A DNA stretch of 64,000 nucleotides from Nioella sp. MMSF_3534 (GTDB lineage Bacteria; Pseudomonadota; Alphaproteobacteria; Rhodobacterales; Rhodobacteraceae), in contig NZ_JASHJX010000005.1 of assembly GCF_030732985.1 (NCBI RefSeq), forward strand, positions 1 through 64,000. Reading direction: 5' to 3'. Positions 9,519-21,569 of the stretch are shown piece by piece (position 1 is the stretch's first letter; each line of letters begins with the position of its first letter). Below the pieces are notes generated by a model. It was not told the origin of the DNA. It saw nothing but the letters and a program-made list of their open reading frames with translations, and did no database searches. The position numbers and the translations under genes were made by a program.

Positions 9519-10709
9519 TCAGTTGTCGCCGGACAGGACCAGCGCCGCGACGCGCGGCAGGTCGGGGTCGGCTGCGGCATCGGCCATTACGTAATTGTCG
9601 GACAGCGCATCGGCGGTCAGCACCACGTCGCGCGCGATGGAGGTGCCGGGTCCGGCGGGGCCAAGCGTCACGCCATTGACGGCGAAATAGAGCGAGCCGG
9701 AATTCCCCGCGCGCAGGGTTGGCAGATCGGCCCCTTCGGGCAGGGTATAGCTGTCACCCGCGTCAAGCGTTCCCTCGAACAGGACGGTGCCGGAGGCGGA
9801 GCTGACGCGAATCCAGGACGGGCGCACGGCAAACAGCACCACCTCATCGGCCGTCGGCGCTTCGGTCACCTGTACGGCACCAGCCAGTTCAAAGCTGGCT
9901 TCGGGCGCATTTGGACGGGCAAGGCCGGGGGTTTGCGCGAATTCTCCGACCGCATCGGGGTCGAGCGTGGCAATCGCTTCATCCCGTGGGGTCAGGACGG
10001 GGGTGTCCAGCGCCTGCGGACGATAAAGCCGGTCAATGGGGTCGACCGAGGGCAGGCGCGGCGTGGTGGCGTCGGGCAGTTCCGTTTGCGCCATCGACAT
10101 GACTCCGGCTGCTTCGACCGGATCAAGGGCCGCAACGGTCTGCGGGGCCTCGTCCACGGGAACGAACTGCACCCGCTGGATTTCCGTCAACACCGACCAT
10201 GCGCCGTAGCCGATGACGCCGACAAGCGCGATCAGCACGGCAGCAGATCCAAGCGCGCCGGGTTCCAGACGGCTGAACATGCTTTCGCGCTCGGGGGCGA
10301 AAGACACGCGGGCGGTGGACATCACATCATTGGGATTCAGGCGCTTGGGGGCGTCGCCGAAGGCGCGCTTGGCCCCACGGGCCTGTGCCGCGGAATCCCC
10401 GTGAACCCCGTGGAACCCGGCCTCGGCGCTGAAGCGGCGGAAGGTCCATTCCGGGTCCATGCCCAGATAGCGCGCGTAGGAGCGCACGTAACCGGCCACG
10501 AAGCCCTTGGTGGCAAAGACGGAGAGATCGGCGTTTTCGATGGCAGCGATGTGAGAAGCCTTGATCTTCAGCTCTCGTTCCACATCCAGAAGGGATTTGC
10601 CAAGCGTGGCGCGTTCCCCGCGCATCAGGTCACCCAGAGGCACGTCAAGCGTATCAAGCTCGTCAAATGGCAAGCTGCCATCCTTCGACGTGTCTGTGTT
10701 CATGCCCAT
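9519..10709 (-). CDS. RodZ-like protein with HTH and DUF4115 domains
   Basis: The 396-residue product has the RodZ architecture. A cytoplasmic helix-turn-helix domain spans about residues 25-100, with GKSLLDVERELKIKASHIAAIE. A linker and one membrane segment follow near 165-185 (AAVLIALVGVIGYGAW). The C-terminal periplasmic domain of about 300-396 resembles DUF4115, with SWIRVSSASG and LFEGTLDAGD. RodZ links MreB to the cell-wall elongation machinery. Start choice between residues 1 and 3 is open. It sits directly upstream of ispG on the same strand. Confidence 0.85.
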   Translation of the reverse strand: MGMNTDTSKDGSLPFDELDTLDVPLGDLMRGERATLGKSLLDVERELKIKASHIAAIENADLSVFATKGFVAGYVRSYARYLGMDPEWTFRRFSAEAGFHGVHGDSAAQARGAKRAFGDAPKRLNPNDVMSTARVSFAPERESMFSRLEPGALGSAAVLIALVGVIGYGAWSVLTEIQRVQFVPVDEAPQTVAALDPVEAAGVMSMAQTELPDATTPRLPSVDPIDRLYRPQALDTPVLTPRDEAIATLDPDAVGEFAQTPGLARPNAPEASFELAGAVQVTEAPTADEVVLFAVRPSWIRVSSASGTVLFEGTLDAGDSYTLPEGADLPTLRAGNSGSLYFAVNGVTLGPAGPGTSIARDVVLTADALSDNYVMADAAADPDLPRVAALVLSGDN

Positions 10710-10865
10710 GCGGCCCTGTGCCCCGCGTTTCGCCTACGGTCTTTGACGGTTTTCCGATCTACCGACCGAAGACATCCCCATTCCATCCCGGTGATTCCCC
10801 AAAATCGCCGGTGTTAGGAGCGTGTTAACACAACATGAGGTTATTTTGCACCTGCGGAACTTGCG

Positions 10866-12089
10866 TCAGGCACTCATTTCGGCACGATTCAGCGCACAGT
10901 GGTTCCACAGCGCGTCCATCGCCCGGACAAGACCATCCAGCATCTTGGGATCATGGACCGGTGACGGGGTAAAGCGCAGACGTTCCGTCCCGCGCGGAAC
11001 GGTCGGGAAATTTATCGGCTGCACGTAGATCCCGTAATCCGACAGAAGCATGTCCGAGATCTTCTTGGTATGCACCGGATCGCCCACCATGACCGGCACG
11101 ATATGGCTGCCATGGTCGATGATCGGCAGGCCCATGCCCTTGAGGCGCAGCTTCAGCACCTTGGCGTGTTCCTGATGCAGATCGCGCAGCGCCTGATCGG
11201 TTTTCAGGTGCCGGACAGAGGCCGCCGCCCCTGCCGCAACGACCGGCGGCAGCGAGGTGGTGAAGATGAAGCCCGGCGCGTAAGACCTTACGGCGTCGCA
11301 CATTTTTGCGCTGGCCGCGATGTAGCCGCCATGCACGCCAAAGGCCTTGCCCAAGGTGCCGTTGATGATGTCGATGCGATGCATCAGGTTGTCACGCTCG
11401 GCCACGCCAGCGCCACGGGGGCCGTACATGCCAACCGCGTGCACCTCGTCGAGATAGGTCAGCGCGCCGAATTCGTCTGCCAGATCGCAGATCTCTTCGA
11501 TCGGGCCGAAATCGCCATCCATGGAATAGATCGACTCGAACGCGATCAGCTTGGGCGCGGCCGGATCGTCGGCCTCCAGCAGCTCGCGCAGATGCGCCAC
11601 GTCATTGTGACGGAAGATGCGCTTGGCCCCGCCATTGCGGCGCACGCCTTCGATCATCGAGGCATGGTTCAGCGCGTCGGAATAGATGATGAGGCCCGGA
11701 AACAGCTTGGGCAGCGTGCTGAGCGTCGCGTCATTGGCAATATAGGCCGAGGTGAACAGCAGCGCCGCTTCTTTCTGGTGCAGGTCGGACAGCTCTGCCT
11801 CCAGCTCCTTGTGATAGACGGTTGTGCCGGAAATGTTGCGCGTGCCGCCAGACCCCGCGCCGGTATCTTCCAGCGCCTTGTGCATCGCGTCCAGCACAAC
11901 CGGATGCTGGCCCATGCCGAGGTAATCGTTACCGCACCAGACGGTGATATCCTGCTCGGACCCATCGGGTTTCTTCCAGACCGCATGGGGGAACTGGCCG
12001 CGACGGCGCTCGATATCAATAAAGGTCCGGTAGCGCCCTTCTTCGTGCAGGCGGTTCAGGGCGGCATCAAGCGCGGCATCGTAGTTCAC
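10866..12089 (-). CDS. hemA: 5-aminolevulinate synthase
   Basis: This PLP enzyme condenses glycine and succinyl-CoA to 5-aminolevulinate, the first step of haem synthesis in alphaproteobacteria. The 407-residue length is standard. The PLP lysine is K248 in [13 protein letters not shown]; the substrate-binding [12 protein letters not shown] is at residues 78-89, and YLDEVHAVG precedes the lysine. Translation starts at a GTG with AAGGAG eight bases upstream. It appears to be transcribed alone. The C4-type enzyme is a lineage marker for the window. Confidence 0.97.
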   Translation of the reverse strand: MNYDAALDAALNRLHEEGRYRTFIDIERRRGQFPHAVWKKPDGSEQDITVWCGNDYLGMGQHPVVLDAMHKALEDTGAGSGGTRNISGTTVYHKELEAELSDLHQKEAALLFTSAYIANDATLSTLPKLFPGLIIYSDALNHASMIEGVRRNGGAKRIFRHNDVAHLRELLEADDPAAPKLIAFESIYSMDGDFGPIEEICDLADEFGALTYLDEVHAVGMYGPRGAGVAERDNLMHRIDIINGTLGKAFGVHGGYIAASAKMCDAVRSYAPGFIFTTSLPPVVAAGAAASVRHLKTDQALRDLHQEHAKVLKLRLKGMGLPIIDHGSHIVPVMVGDPVHTKKISDMLLSDYGIYVQPINFPTVPRGTERLRFTPSPVHDPKMLDGLVRAMDALWNHCALNRAEMSA

Positions 12090-12274
12090 TGGCGGTCTCC
12101 TTTTTCCGGACCCGTTCGCGGAGGCCCGAAAGACACGGCTGGCAAGGCTTCGGACGGATGCGTTTCCTTGAATGCCCGAAGATTTGGGTGATCTAGGCCC
12201 TGAGGCCCTCCCCTCGCAAGTTACAAATTGACGCGCGGGTTACTTTGACATGGATCAACGGAGTGGCCGCAAGA

Positions 12275-12859
12275 TCAGTTCTGAACAACAACGCGGCAGT
12301 CATCCTGTCCACAATTGGCGACGGCTGTTTCCTCGTCTGCCCCGATTCCCCACTGGCCGGTTGCCTCGGAAATGGCCATGGCGCGGTTGCGGCCAAGGCG
12401 GCGATACTCGCCGCGCAGGGCAGCTGTGGCCTCGGTATTCAGTTGCAGACCGCGGCCCGGTTCCCAGCCCTCCGGGCGCACCACCATGACCACGATGCAG
12501 GACGGGCCAGAGCTGCGCTGCGCTTCGCAGCCCTCCAGGGCGACGCGGCGCGCATTCTCTTCGTCATGGAAATTGGCGGCAGCAACGGTCGCCTCAGAGG
12601 CAAGACCCATGCCGGGCGCAATGGCGATCGCCCCGTAATAGCTGACCGCGCCGGACAGTTGCGGCGATTGCAGAATGGCCCGGTCGGTATCCGACAGGCT
12701 GTCATGGTCGATCACCTCCACCTCGACGGCCCCGCGTTCGGCAAAAACCAGACGCCGCGCCTCGCGCAGGTTCGGCAGGTCCTGTGCAAGCGCAGGCAGC
12801 CCGGTGGCCGCGATGGCAAGGGCAAGGCCCGAGGATCGAAGGAAGGATATCGCGCGCAT
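12275..12859 (-). CDS. Secreted protein of unknown function
   Basis: The 194-residue product has a signal peptide (residues 1-25, cleavage after ALA). The mature part contains YYGAIAIAPG followed by a pattern of A-rich helix, ENARRVALEGCEAQ and CIVVMVV, which resembles DUF4189-type domains; a second half-repeat ends in CGQDDCRVV. Four cysteines could form two disulfides in the periplasm. It is transcribed in the same direction as hemA but with a gap of 185 bp, so its role is independent as far as can be seen. GGAG precedes the start. Confidence 0.7.
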   Translation of the reverse strand: MRAISFLRSSGLALAIAATGLPALAQDLPNLREARRLVFAERGAVEVEVIDHDSLSDTDRAILQSPQLSGAVSYYGAIAIAPGMGLASEATVAAANFHDEENARRVALEGCEAQRSSGPSCIVVMVVRPEGWEPGRGLQLNTEATAALRGEYRRLGRNRAMAISEATGQWGIGADEETAVANCGQDDCRVVVQN

Positions 12860-13033
12860 GAAAATACTCCGCTCTCTTTGGGCCGGATGTCTGAAACCTT
12901 AACAGGGATATCGCAGCCCCTGCCCTTCGGCAACAACCCTGACGCAATGCACAGGCTTGCCCTGTTATTTCGCTGTTGCTGAGCTTGCCGCCATCTTGTG
13001 CTACCCTAGGCCATTCACAGGGGAGATATAGCC

Positions 13034-13849
13034 ATGCGCCCAATTGTTTTTCTAATAGTTCTTAGCGGTCTCTTGTTGTTTTCAGCCATGTCGGAAGCAC
13101 AAAACTGGACAGGTCAGGATCTGGTTCAGATGGCGCAGGACCGCGAAGAGCTTGCCTTGCAGCGCATGCGAACCCTCCGGGAGCTTGAGGCCAGTTATGA
13201 CCAACCGCTTTGGATGATCGACCGAGACGGAGACGTTGTGATTGATGAGGCAGACCGGGTTCTGTCCGGGATCGATACCGTGATAGAACTGGTCGTTTCA
13301 ATGCGAGTCGATCAGGGGATCAGCCGGCTCGAAAACTCTCTGTTCGAACTGCCCGCCGCAGCCCGGTCCGCACTGGCACGAGAGCTGGAGAACGCGGCCA
13401 ACCTGCCCGCCGGGCGCATTCGCCAGATCATTCTAGATGCCTATCTGGAGCATTCCCGTCGCATTCGCGGAAACGTATTTGCCGGGCTGGAGCGAGAGTT
13501 GGAGGAGGCTCGCGCCCTCTTCGAAGAAGGTCGCGCCCTTGCCCAGGATCAGGGCCGTCCTGAAACCTACCGGGATTACGACAGCACCTACGGCGTGATC
13601 TACTGGTCAGAAGGTTGGTATGGTGATGAGAACAAGCGCCTGTCCATCTCCTCTGTCACCAATCGTCCGGACCTTGGGGGGTGGCTGGTCGAAGGCGACT
13701 GGTGGCGGGCCAATGACGAGGATTACAGGGGCGGCTTTGCCTTCCTCTTCGGTTCACCCTGCGTCTTTTCCGGCACCTGGTGGTATGAATGGGATGGCCG
13801 CCCCGAAGAACTGAGCTTCAGCGGTTGGTCGGGGTCCTGCGTCGAGTAG
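13034..13849 (+). CDS. Secreted protein of unknown function
   Basis: The 271-residue product starts with a signal peptide (about residues 1-22). Residues 25-175 are mostly charged helix with coiled-coil character. The last 90 residues are rich in tryptophan and tyrosine (IYWSEGWYGDENKR, GGWLVEGDWWR, GTWWYEW), suggesting a small beta-domain with one cysteine pair, C near 247 and C near 269. No family is recognised. A GGGGAGATAT ribosome site precedes the start. Confidence 0.7.
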   Translation: MRPIVFLIVLSGLLLFSAMSEAQNWTGQDLVQMAQDREELALQRMRTLRELEASYDQPLWMIDRDGDVVIDEADRVLSGIDTVIELVVSMRVDQGISRLENSLFELPAAARSALARELENAANLPAGRIRQIILDAYLEHSRRIRGNVFAGLERELEEARALFEEGRALAQDQGRPETYRDYDSTYGVIYWSEGWYGDENKRLSISSVTNRPDLGGWLVEGDWWRANDEDYRGGFAFLFGSPCVFSGTWWYEWDGRPEELSFSGWSGSCVE

Positions 13850-13924
13850 AACCGGTCACATCTGGACAGCGCCGGGCGGGCTGATAGGCTCCGCCCCAAC
13901 ACGCGATTGTGAAAGGAATCCCCC

Positions 13925-15310
13925 ATGTCGCTCGACGCCGTTCTTGCCCGCATTGACGAAAACCTGGAGGACGCCACCGACCGGTTGATGGAGCTGCTGC
14001 GAATCCCCTCCATTTCGACCGACCCGGCCTACAACGACGATTGCGACCGGGCCGCCGACTGGCTGGTCGAGGATCTGAAGGGTCTGGGCTTCGACGCCAC
14101 CAAGCGCGTGACGCCGGGCCGTCCCATGGTCGTGGCCCATGCCAATGCCGATGCCGACGGCCCGCATATCCTGTTCTATGGCCACTATGACGTGCAGCCG
14201 GTCGACCCGCTGAACCTGTGGCACACGCCGCCCTTTGAACCGGCCATTGAAGACACAGCGAAAGGCAAGGTCATCCGCGGGCGCGGCGCCTCGGACGACA
14301 AGGGGCAGCTCATGACCTTCGTCGAGGCCTGCCGCGCGTGGAAGGCGGTTCATGGCAGCCTGCCGGGCAAGATCACGCTCTTCTTCGAGGGAGAGGAGGA
14401 ATCGGGCTCGCCCTCGCTGGTGCCCTTCATGCAGGAAAACGCCGCCGAGCTGACCGCCGATATCGCGCTGATCTGCGACACCTCCATGGTCGCCCCCGGT
14501 GTGCCCTCGATTCCCACGCAGCTGCGCGGGATGCTGAAGGACGAGTTTACCCTGACCGGACCGCGCATCGACCTGCATTCGGGCCATTATGGCGGACCGG
14601 GCCTCAACCCGCTGCGGGAAATGGCCCGGATCGTGGACAGTTTCTATGATACCGAGACGGGGGCCGTGGCGGTCGAGGGGTTCTATGAGGGCGTCCATGA
14701 GGTGCCCGAGGATATCCTGCGCCAGTGGAACCTGTCGGGCTTCGACGAGGCGGACTATCTGTCCGAGGCGGGCTATACCGTGTCGCATTACGAACAGGGC
14801 TATTCCTGCCTCGAAAAGCAATGGGCGCGTCCCACGCTGGAGGTGAACGGGATGTGGGGCGGCTATCAGGGGGCCGGGACCAAGACCGTGATCCCCTCAA
14901 AGGCGCATTGCAAGATCACCTGCCGCCTTGTGGGCGACATGGACCCCGACGCGCTGCGCGTGAAGATCCGCAAGCATGTGGCCGACCGGCTTGGCCCCGA
15001 TCTGAGCGTGGAGTGGAACCAGGATCTCGAAGGCTCCCCCGCGCCGGTCATGAACGTGAACCGGCCCGAGTTCGAAAAGGCCCGGCAGGCGCTGTCCGAC
15101 GAATGGGGCCGCGAGGCGGTCTTCATCGGGATGGGCGGCTCGATCCCGATTGCCGGGTTCTTCAAGGATGTGCTCGGCATGGACGCACTCTTGACCGGGT
15201 TCGCCAATGACGACGACGCGATCCATTCCCCGAATGAGAAATATGACCTCGACAGCTTTCACAAGGGCATCCGCTCCTGGGCGCGGATCCTGCATGCGCT
15301 GACGCGCTGA
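13925..15310 (+). CDS. M20-family dipeptidase
   Basis: This 461-residue zinc peptidase belongs to the M20 ArgE/DapE/carnosinase group and probably cleaves dipeptides in the cytoplasm. Metal-ligand motifs are present: GHYDVQPVDP near residue 91, GRGASDDKGQ near 119, and EGEEESGSP near 154. A lid domain (about 200-330) carries HSGHYGG. The C-terminal GGSIPI and NDDDAIHSPNE motifs complete the site. AAGGAA precedes the ATG. Substrate cannot be inferred. It converges with the MATE exporter. Confidence 0.92.
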   Translation: MSLDAVLARIDENLEDATDRLMELLRIPSISTDPAYNDDCDRAADWLVEDLKGLGFDATKRVTPGRPMVVAHANADADGPHILFYGHYDVQPVDPLNLWHTPPFEPAIEDTAKGKVIRGRGASDDKGQLMTFVEACRAWKAVHGSLPGKITLFFEGEEESGSPSLVPFMQENAAELTADIALICDTSMVAPGVPSIPTQLRGMLKDEFTLTGPRIDLHSGHYGGPGLNPLREMARIVDSFYDTETGAVAVEGFYEGVHEVPEDILRQWNLSGFDEADYLSEAGYTVSHYEQGYSCLEKQWARPTLEVNGMWGGYQGAGTKTVIPSKAHCKITCRLVGDMDPDALRVKIRKHVADRLGPDLSVEWNQDLEGSPAPVMNVNRPEFEKARQALSDEWGREAVFIGMGGSIPIAGFFKDVLGMDALLTGFANDDDAIHSPNEKYDLDSFHKGIRSWARILHALTR

Positions 15311-15331
15311 CCCTCTGCCCCTGCCCGGTGC

Positions 15332-16714
15332 TCAGGCGTCGGGCGGGGGCGTGTCGGGCACGAAGGCAAGGGCGGACCGCGCCGGGCCTGTCCAGAACCG
15401 GGTCATCATCAGAACCGCCGCCACCGTCAGCCCGAGGGCCAGGCCAAGCCAGATGCCAACACCCTCCAGCCCGAGCGGAAAGCCGAGCACATAGCTCGCC
15501 GGTACGCCGATGCCCCAATAGCTGACCACCGCGTAGATCATGGGGCGCTTCGTGTCCTGCACCCCGCGCAGGAAGCCAAGCGCCATGACCTGCACTGCAT
15601 CGGCCAGCTGAAACAGCGCCGCCGTGGCCAGCAGCACCGTGCCGGTGGCGATCAGGGCTGCCCGGTTGGGCTCTGCCGGGTCGAGGAACAGGCCGATCAG
15701 CAGCTCCGGTATGCCGAGGAAGGCCGCGATGGTGATCGCCACCATGCCAAGCGACAGAACCAGGGCGGCCAGCGCCCCCATGCGCAGGTTGGGCAGGTCC
15801 TTGCGTCCCCAGGCATAGCCCGCGCGCACCGTGGCGGCAGAACTCAGACCCAGATGCACCATGAAGGTCGCCGCCGCGATGGACACGGCAATGCCATGGG
15901 CAGCGAGCGCCTCTTCCCCGATCCAGCCCATCATGATGGCGCTTGCCGTGAACAGACCGCTTTCGGCCAGCATCGTCAGCCCGATCGGCATCCCGAGGCG
16001 AAACACCTCGCCAAACGCGCCCCAGTCCGGCCGCCAGAGCCGCGCCAGGATGGTGTATTCGCGCAAGTCCCGCGCCAGCGCCGCATAGGCGCCAAGCAGC
16101 ACCAGGATAAGCGCATTTGTACCAAGCGACGCGATGGCCGCCCCCCGAATCCCCAGTTCCGGCGCGCCGAGATTTCCGAAGATGAGCACCCAGTTGAACC
16201 CGATATTCACCGCCGTCCCGGCCAATGTCGCCCACAGCACGATCTGGGTGTGACCAAGCGCCGACAGGTGGCTCTTGAACACAACGGCAAGCAGGAACAG
16301 CGGCATCGACCAGCCCGCGATGCGCAGATAATCCTGCATCAGTTGCGACAGGTCCGGCTCCTGCCCGAGGGCCACGAAGATCGGGCCGCTGAACCAGAAC
16401 AGCGGCATCGAGGCACATCCGATGAGACAGGACAGCCACAGCCCCATGCGCGTGACCCGGCGCACCTGCGTCCGGTCTTCATTGGCAATCGCGGCGGCCA
16501 CCATGGGCATGACGGCAATGCCGAATCCGGACCCAAGCAGGAACACCACGAAGAAGTAAGAGGACGCCAGGGATTGCGCGGCCAGTTCGCTGACACCATA
16601 CCATCCCAACATGACCGTGTCGGTGATCCCGATGGACAATTGGGCAAGATGGCTGCCCGCGAGGGGAAGACCAAGCAAAAAAACAGCCCCGAGGTGATGG
16701 CGAAAAGGTGTCAT
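15332..16714 (-). CDS. MATE-family efflux transporter
   Basis: The 460-residue product has about 12 membrane helices and the MATE pattern of two six-helix halves. The N-terminal LGLPLAGSHLAQLSIGITDTVMLGWYG and the mid-protein LRLGMPIGLTMLAESG-like stretch are the two pseudo-symmetric starts. NorM-type proteins export cationic drugs or metabolites in exchange for Na+ or H+. The substrate is unknown. It is a single gene between convergent M20 peptidase and the divergent pilin-like gene. Confidence 0.92.
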   Translation of the reverse strand: MTPFRHHLGAVFLLGLPLAGSHLAQLSIGITDTVMLGWYGVSELAAQSLASSYFFVVFLLGSGFGIAVMPMVAAAIANEDRTQVRRVTRMGLWLSCLIGCASMPLFWFSGPIFVALGQEPDLSQLMQDYLRIAGWSMPLFLLAVVFKSHLSALGHTQIVLWATLAGTAVNIGFNWVLIFGNLGAPELGIRGAAIASLGTNALILVLLGAYAALARDLREYTILARLWRPDWGAFGEVFRLGMPIGLTMLAESGLFTASAIMMGWIGEEALAAHGIAVSIAAATFMVHLGLSSAATVRAGYAWGRKDLPNLRMGALAALVLSLGMVAITIAAFLGIPELLIGLFLDPAEPNRAALIATGTVLLATAALFQLADAVQVMALGFLRGVQDTKRPMIYAVVSYWGIGVPASYVLGFPLGLEGVGIWLGLALGLTVAAVLMMTRFWTGPARSALAFVPDTPPPDA

Positions 16715-16906
16715 TGCTGGTACTCTTCTGCGACAAGGCCCCTTGACAAGCGGCTTTGTAATTATTTGAAAATACCCGATAAAGTGGGTATACGTTTCCA
16801 GATTGGAACCGCATTGTTGCTTAGCTTACCCCCCTCTGCGCCACATTCACGCCACATTTTTTGACGAGATAAGCATCTGCGTAAACAGCGAGCAGAAGAA
16901 ACAAGA

Positions 16907-17353
16907 ATGCAACACGAAAGTTGGCATAATTTCCTGACGTCCGAAAGTGGTGCCGTTTCGGTGGACTGGACGGTTCTGACCGCTGCGGTTGCCGGTATGG
17001 CGCTGGCTGCGACGGCGATGATCGAGGACGGGATTTCCTCGCTCGCCTCGGATCTGGAAGCGCAGCTTCGGACGCAGCAGGTCAGCGACGCGTTCGTTGT
17101 GTTCCATTCCGCGCATTTCAATGCGCTCTACGATGCCGGCATGATCGACGAAGCCGGTGCGGAAAGCATGTTCGACATCGCCAACGCCATGACCAACGCC
17201 ACGATCCTGACCGGTATCGAGGAAGGCATTCTGGCTTATAACGATGGCGATCTCTCAGATGAGGATATTGCCCTGCTCGTCGCCATGGCCAGCGTCGGCG
17301 TGCAGCGCAATATCATCAGTGCCGACGACGTCAATCTGGTCTCGACCTACTAG
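16907..17353 (+). CDS. Flp-type prepilin-like protein
   Basis: The 148-residue product starts with a short hydrophilic leader, then ESGAVSVDWTVLTAAVAGMALAATAMI (written here in parts: ESGAVSVDW at 13-21 and a hydrophobic helix at 22-39). This is the Flp/TadE-like arrangement of a glycine, five residues and an acidic-aromatic pair (D20-W21 rather than the usual E-Y), ahead of a membrane helix. The remaining 110 residues are far longer than a normal Flp pilin and mostly acidic helix. No tad/cpa genes are nearby. It may be a minor pilin or an unrelated exported protein. Confidence 0.6.
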   Translation: MQHESWHNFLTSESGAVSVDWTVLTAAVAGMALAATAMIEDGISSLASDLEAQLRTQQVSDAFVVFHSAHFNALYDAGMIDEAGAESMFDIANAMTNATILTGIEEGILAYNDGDLSDEDIALLVAMASVGVQRNIISADDVNLVSTY

Positions 17354-17395
17354 GCCACGCCCCATCTGTCTGCCCCGGATCGGTCTGGTCTGAAG

Positions 17396-17424
17396 GAAAC
17401 GGCGCCCCGAACGGGCGCCGTTTC
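17396..17424. terminator. Bidirectional terminator
   Basis: GAAACGGCGCCC (17396-17407) and GGGCGCCGTTTC (17413-17424) form a perfect 12-bp stem with a 5-base loop. It lies between the convergent pilin-like gene and ppk2, with AAAC/GTTTC ends that provide short T-runs on either strand. Confidence 0.8.
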
Positions 17425-17429
17425 TTCGG

Positions 17430-18359
17430 TCAGCGGTCGCGCCGCTGATCAGGGTGCAGGGACGCCCCCAGAATATGGTCCGAGGCATGGATCACATGAC
17501 TGGCATGGCCCACGATCAGCGGGTCGGGCGCCTGCGCGATGTCGTGATCTTTACCGGGATAATCCAGCGTCGACAGGAAATGACGCATGGTATTCAGGCG
17601 CGCGCGCTTCTTGTCGTTCGACTTGATGATCGTCCAGGGCGCATCCGCCGTGTCGGTGTAGAAGAACATCGCCTCCTTCGCCTCGGTATAGGCGTCCCAT
17701 TTGCCAAGGCTCGCCTTGTCGATCGGGCTCAGCTTCCACTGCTTCAGCGGGTCGGTTTCGCGGCTGGCAAACCGGGCGCGCTGTTCTTCCTGAGTGACCG
17801 AGAACCAGTATTTGTAAAGCCGGATGCCCGAGCGCACCAGCATCCGTTCCAGATCCGGGGTCTGGCGCATGAATTCCAGATATTCATGCGGCTCGCAGAA
17901 GCCCATGACGCGTTCCACGCCCGCGCGGTTGTACCAGCTGCGGTCATAGAACACCATCTCGCCCGAGGTTGGCAGGTGGTTGATATAACGTTGAAAGAAC
18001 CACTGACCGCGTTCTTCATCCGTGGGTTTGTTCAGCGCCACGACGCGGGCAAAACGCGGGTTCAGGTGTTCGGTAAACCGCTTGATCGTGCCGCCCTTGC
18101 CCGCCGCGTCCCGGCCCTCGAACAGGATCACGAATTTCTGTCCGGTGTCCTGCGCCCATAGCTGAACTTTAAGCAGTTCCGCCTGAATGCGCGCCTTCTC
18201 GGCCTCGTAGGCCTTGCGCGGCAGCTTGTCGGAATATGGGTACTCGCCGGTTTCGAACGCATGGCGGATGTCATCCGTGGTCACCGTGGGAAAGCCCTTG
18301 TCGGCCCCGTTGGTCTGTCCGGCCTCGGTCTGGGCGTCGGTGGCTGCGGGTGCGGTCAT
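17430..18359 (-). CDS. ppk2: Polyphosphate kinase 2
   Basis: PPK2 transfers phosphate between polyphosphate and nucleotides, usually favouring (d)NDP phosphorylation. The 309-residue product has a single PPK2 domain, as in class I enzymes. The Walker A-like loop FEGRDAAGKGG is at residues 80-90 and the Walker B/lid DRSWYNRAGVERVMGF follows near 150. The start at 18359 has AAGGAG seven bases upstream; the open frame extends further but without a better site. It is divergent from parE. Confidence 0.93.
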   Translation of the reverse strand: MTAPAATDAQTEAGQTNGADKGFPTVTTDDIRHAFETGEYPYSDKLPRKAYEAEKARIQAELLKVQLWAQDTGQKFVILFEGRDAAGKGGTIKRFTEHLNPRFARVVALNKPTDEERGQWFFQRYINHLPTSGEMVFYDRSWYNRAGVERVMGFCEPHEYLEFMRQTPDLERMLVRSGIRLYKYWFSVTQEEQRARFASRETDPLKQWKLSPIDKASLGKWDAYTEAKEAMFFYTDTADAPWTIIKSNDKKRARLNTMRHFLSTLDYPGKDHDIAQAPDPLIVGHASHVIHASDHILGASLHPDQRRDR

Positions 18360-18575
18360 TGCGGTCTCCTTCTGATTGTCCTGCGCTTCGTCTGCCACAG
18401 ACCGCGATAATGCGCCTTGATCGGTGTCAAGAAACTGACACAAAACATCGGAAAACCCGTGGATAGTGGCCCGCACCCCCTGCCCCACAAAATCCTGCGT
18501 TGCCCCTTGTCGGCTGCCCCGCCCCTGCGATACCCTGCCAGCCAATCAAAAGCACAAAGCAAAGAGCAGATGGGC

Positions 18576-20537
<1,962 letters not shown>

Positions 20538-20540
20538 GGG

Positions 20541-21569
20541 CTATATGAGCGTGTCTTGATCGTTTCGCGCAGGTGCTTTGATTTTTCCCAGAATGCTTGC
20601 TAGTGCCGCCCCGTCTAGTTGCTCAGCAAGCTTCAGCCCATCAAGTGAAAGTACTCTTACAGCTATCTTTTCTCTCGGGCCCTTGCGACGAACTCGGGTC
20701 GCCATTTGCACCACGATAACACTCCCTTCTGAAAACTTAATCTCTTTTGCAAGCAATCTCGACCAAAACTCAGAATCCACAATATCAAACAAGACATTGG
20801 ACCCTTTTGCGTTAACTCCCATCCACTTTCTTTGCGGATTCTCCCGCTCGAAGACAGGCGATGTAATACGGACCTGCTGTAGGGATACTTCCCACTCTCC
20901 TTCGTCTTCATTCCTTCGCGGTGGTAGCGGTCTAACGCCTCGAACAGCGAATTGATTTCTGGGAATCGGAACCTGATCCTCTTCTTGGAAGCTGATTCCT
21001 CTTACATTTTGGTCTTCTAGGGCCGCCTCGAAAAGCTCTGACTGTGCAAGACGCAACTCATAACTAAGTTCGTCGGGAATCGTGCTGGATTCCAACGTTT
21101 CGGGAGCTGCCCCCAAGGAAGAAGAAGTTCCTTGAACGAGTAATTCTTCGACTATCTCATATCCATCCTGGCGAAGACTTTCGAGTTGATCTTCGGCGGC
21201 ATCGACAGGAGTTTCCTCTACCCGAGTTCGGTAGTCTCTGATTCTCTGCACAATGACTTCTGAAGGTGTTGCTCCAAACAACTCGCGGGAAATATCCTTC
21301 ACGCTCGCAGAGTCCATTAGTTGGATTAGAGACCACACTACTGCATATACTGTTCCAGCTGCTTTTAGAAATTTAACACTAACACCGATGTACTGTTTTA
21401 GACTTCCTGCTTCCGGAGGGTATACAACTAGCTCAAAAACTACCTGCCCACCAAATAGCTCGTTATTCAGTGCAGTCACTGTACGCGCAGCTGCTTGTGC
21501 AGAACTTACAAAGGTTTCAAGTAGAATATGAGACTCAGAAACTTCAAAATGAACCAAAACTGAACGCAT
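20541..21569 (-). CDS. AT-rich orphan gene, unknown function
   Basis: I do not recognise this 342-residue protein. It contains no signal peptide; one hydrophobic stretch (about residues 75-95, VKFLKAAGTVYAVVWSLI) could be membrane-associated. The middle is acidic, and the C-terminal 100 residues look like a beta-rich domain (VVVQMATRVRRKG, KIAVRVLSLDGL). Base composition is markedly lower in GC than its neighbours and codons such as AGA and TTA recur. It lies three bases behind the parE stop. ATG at 21569 is preceded by AAGGTAGG; upstream starts are possible. Horizontal acquisition is likely. Confidence 0.75.
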   Translation of the reverse strand: MRSVLVHFEVSESHILLETFVSSAQAAARTVTALNNELFGGQVVFELVVYPPEAGSLKQYIGVSVKFLKAAGTVYAVVWSLIQLMDSASVKDISRELFGATPSEVIVQRIRDYRTRVEETPVDAAEDQLESLRQDGYEIVEELLVQGTSSSLGAAPETLESSTIPDELSYELRLAQSELFEAALEDQNVRGISFQEEDQVPIPRNQFAVRGVRPLPPRRNEDEGEWEVSLQQVRITSPVFERENPQRKWMGVNAKGSNVLFDIVDSEFWSRLLAKEIKFSEGSVIVVQMATRVRRKGPREKIAVRVLSLDGLKLAEQLDGAALASILGKIKAPARNDQDTLI

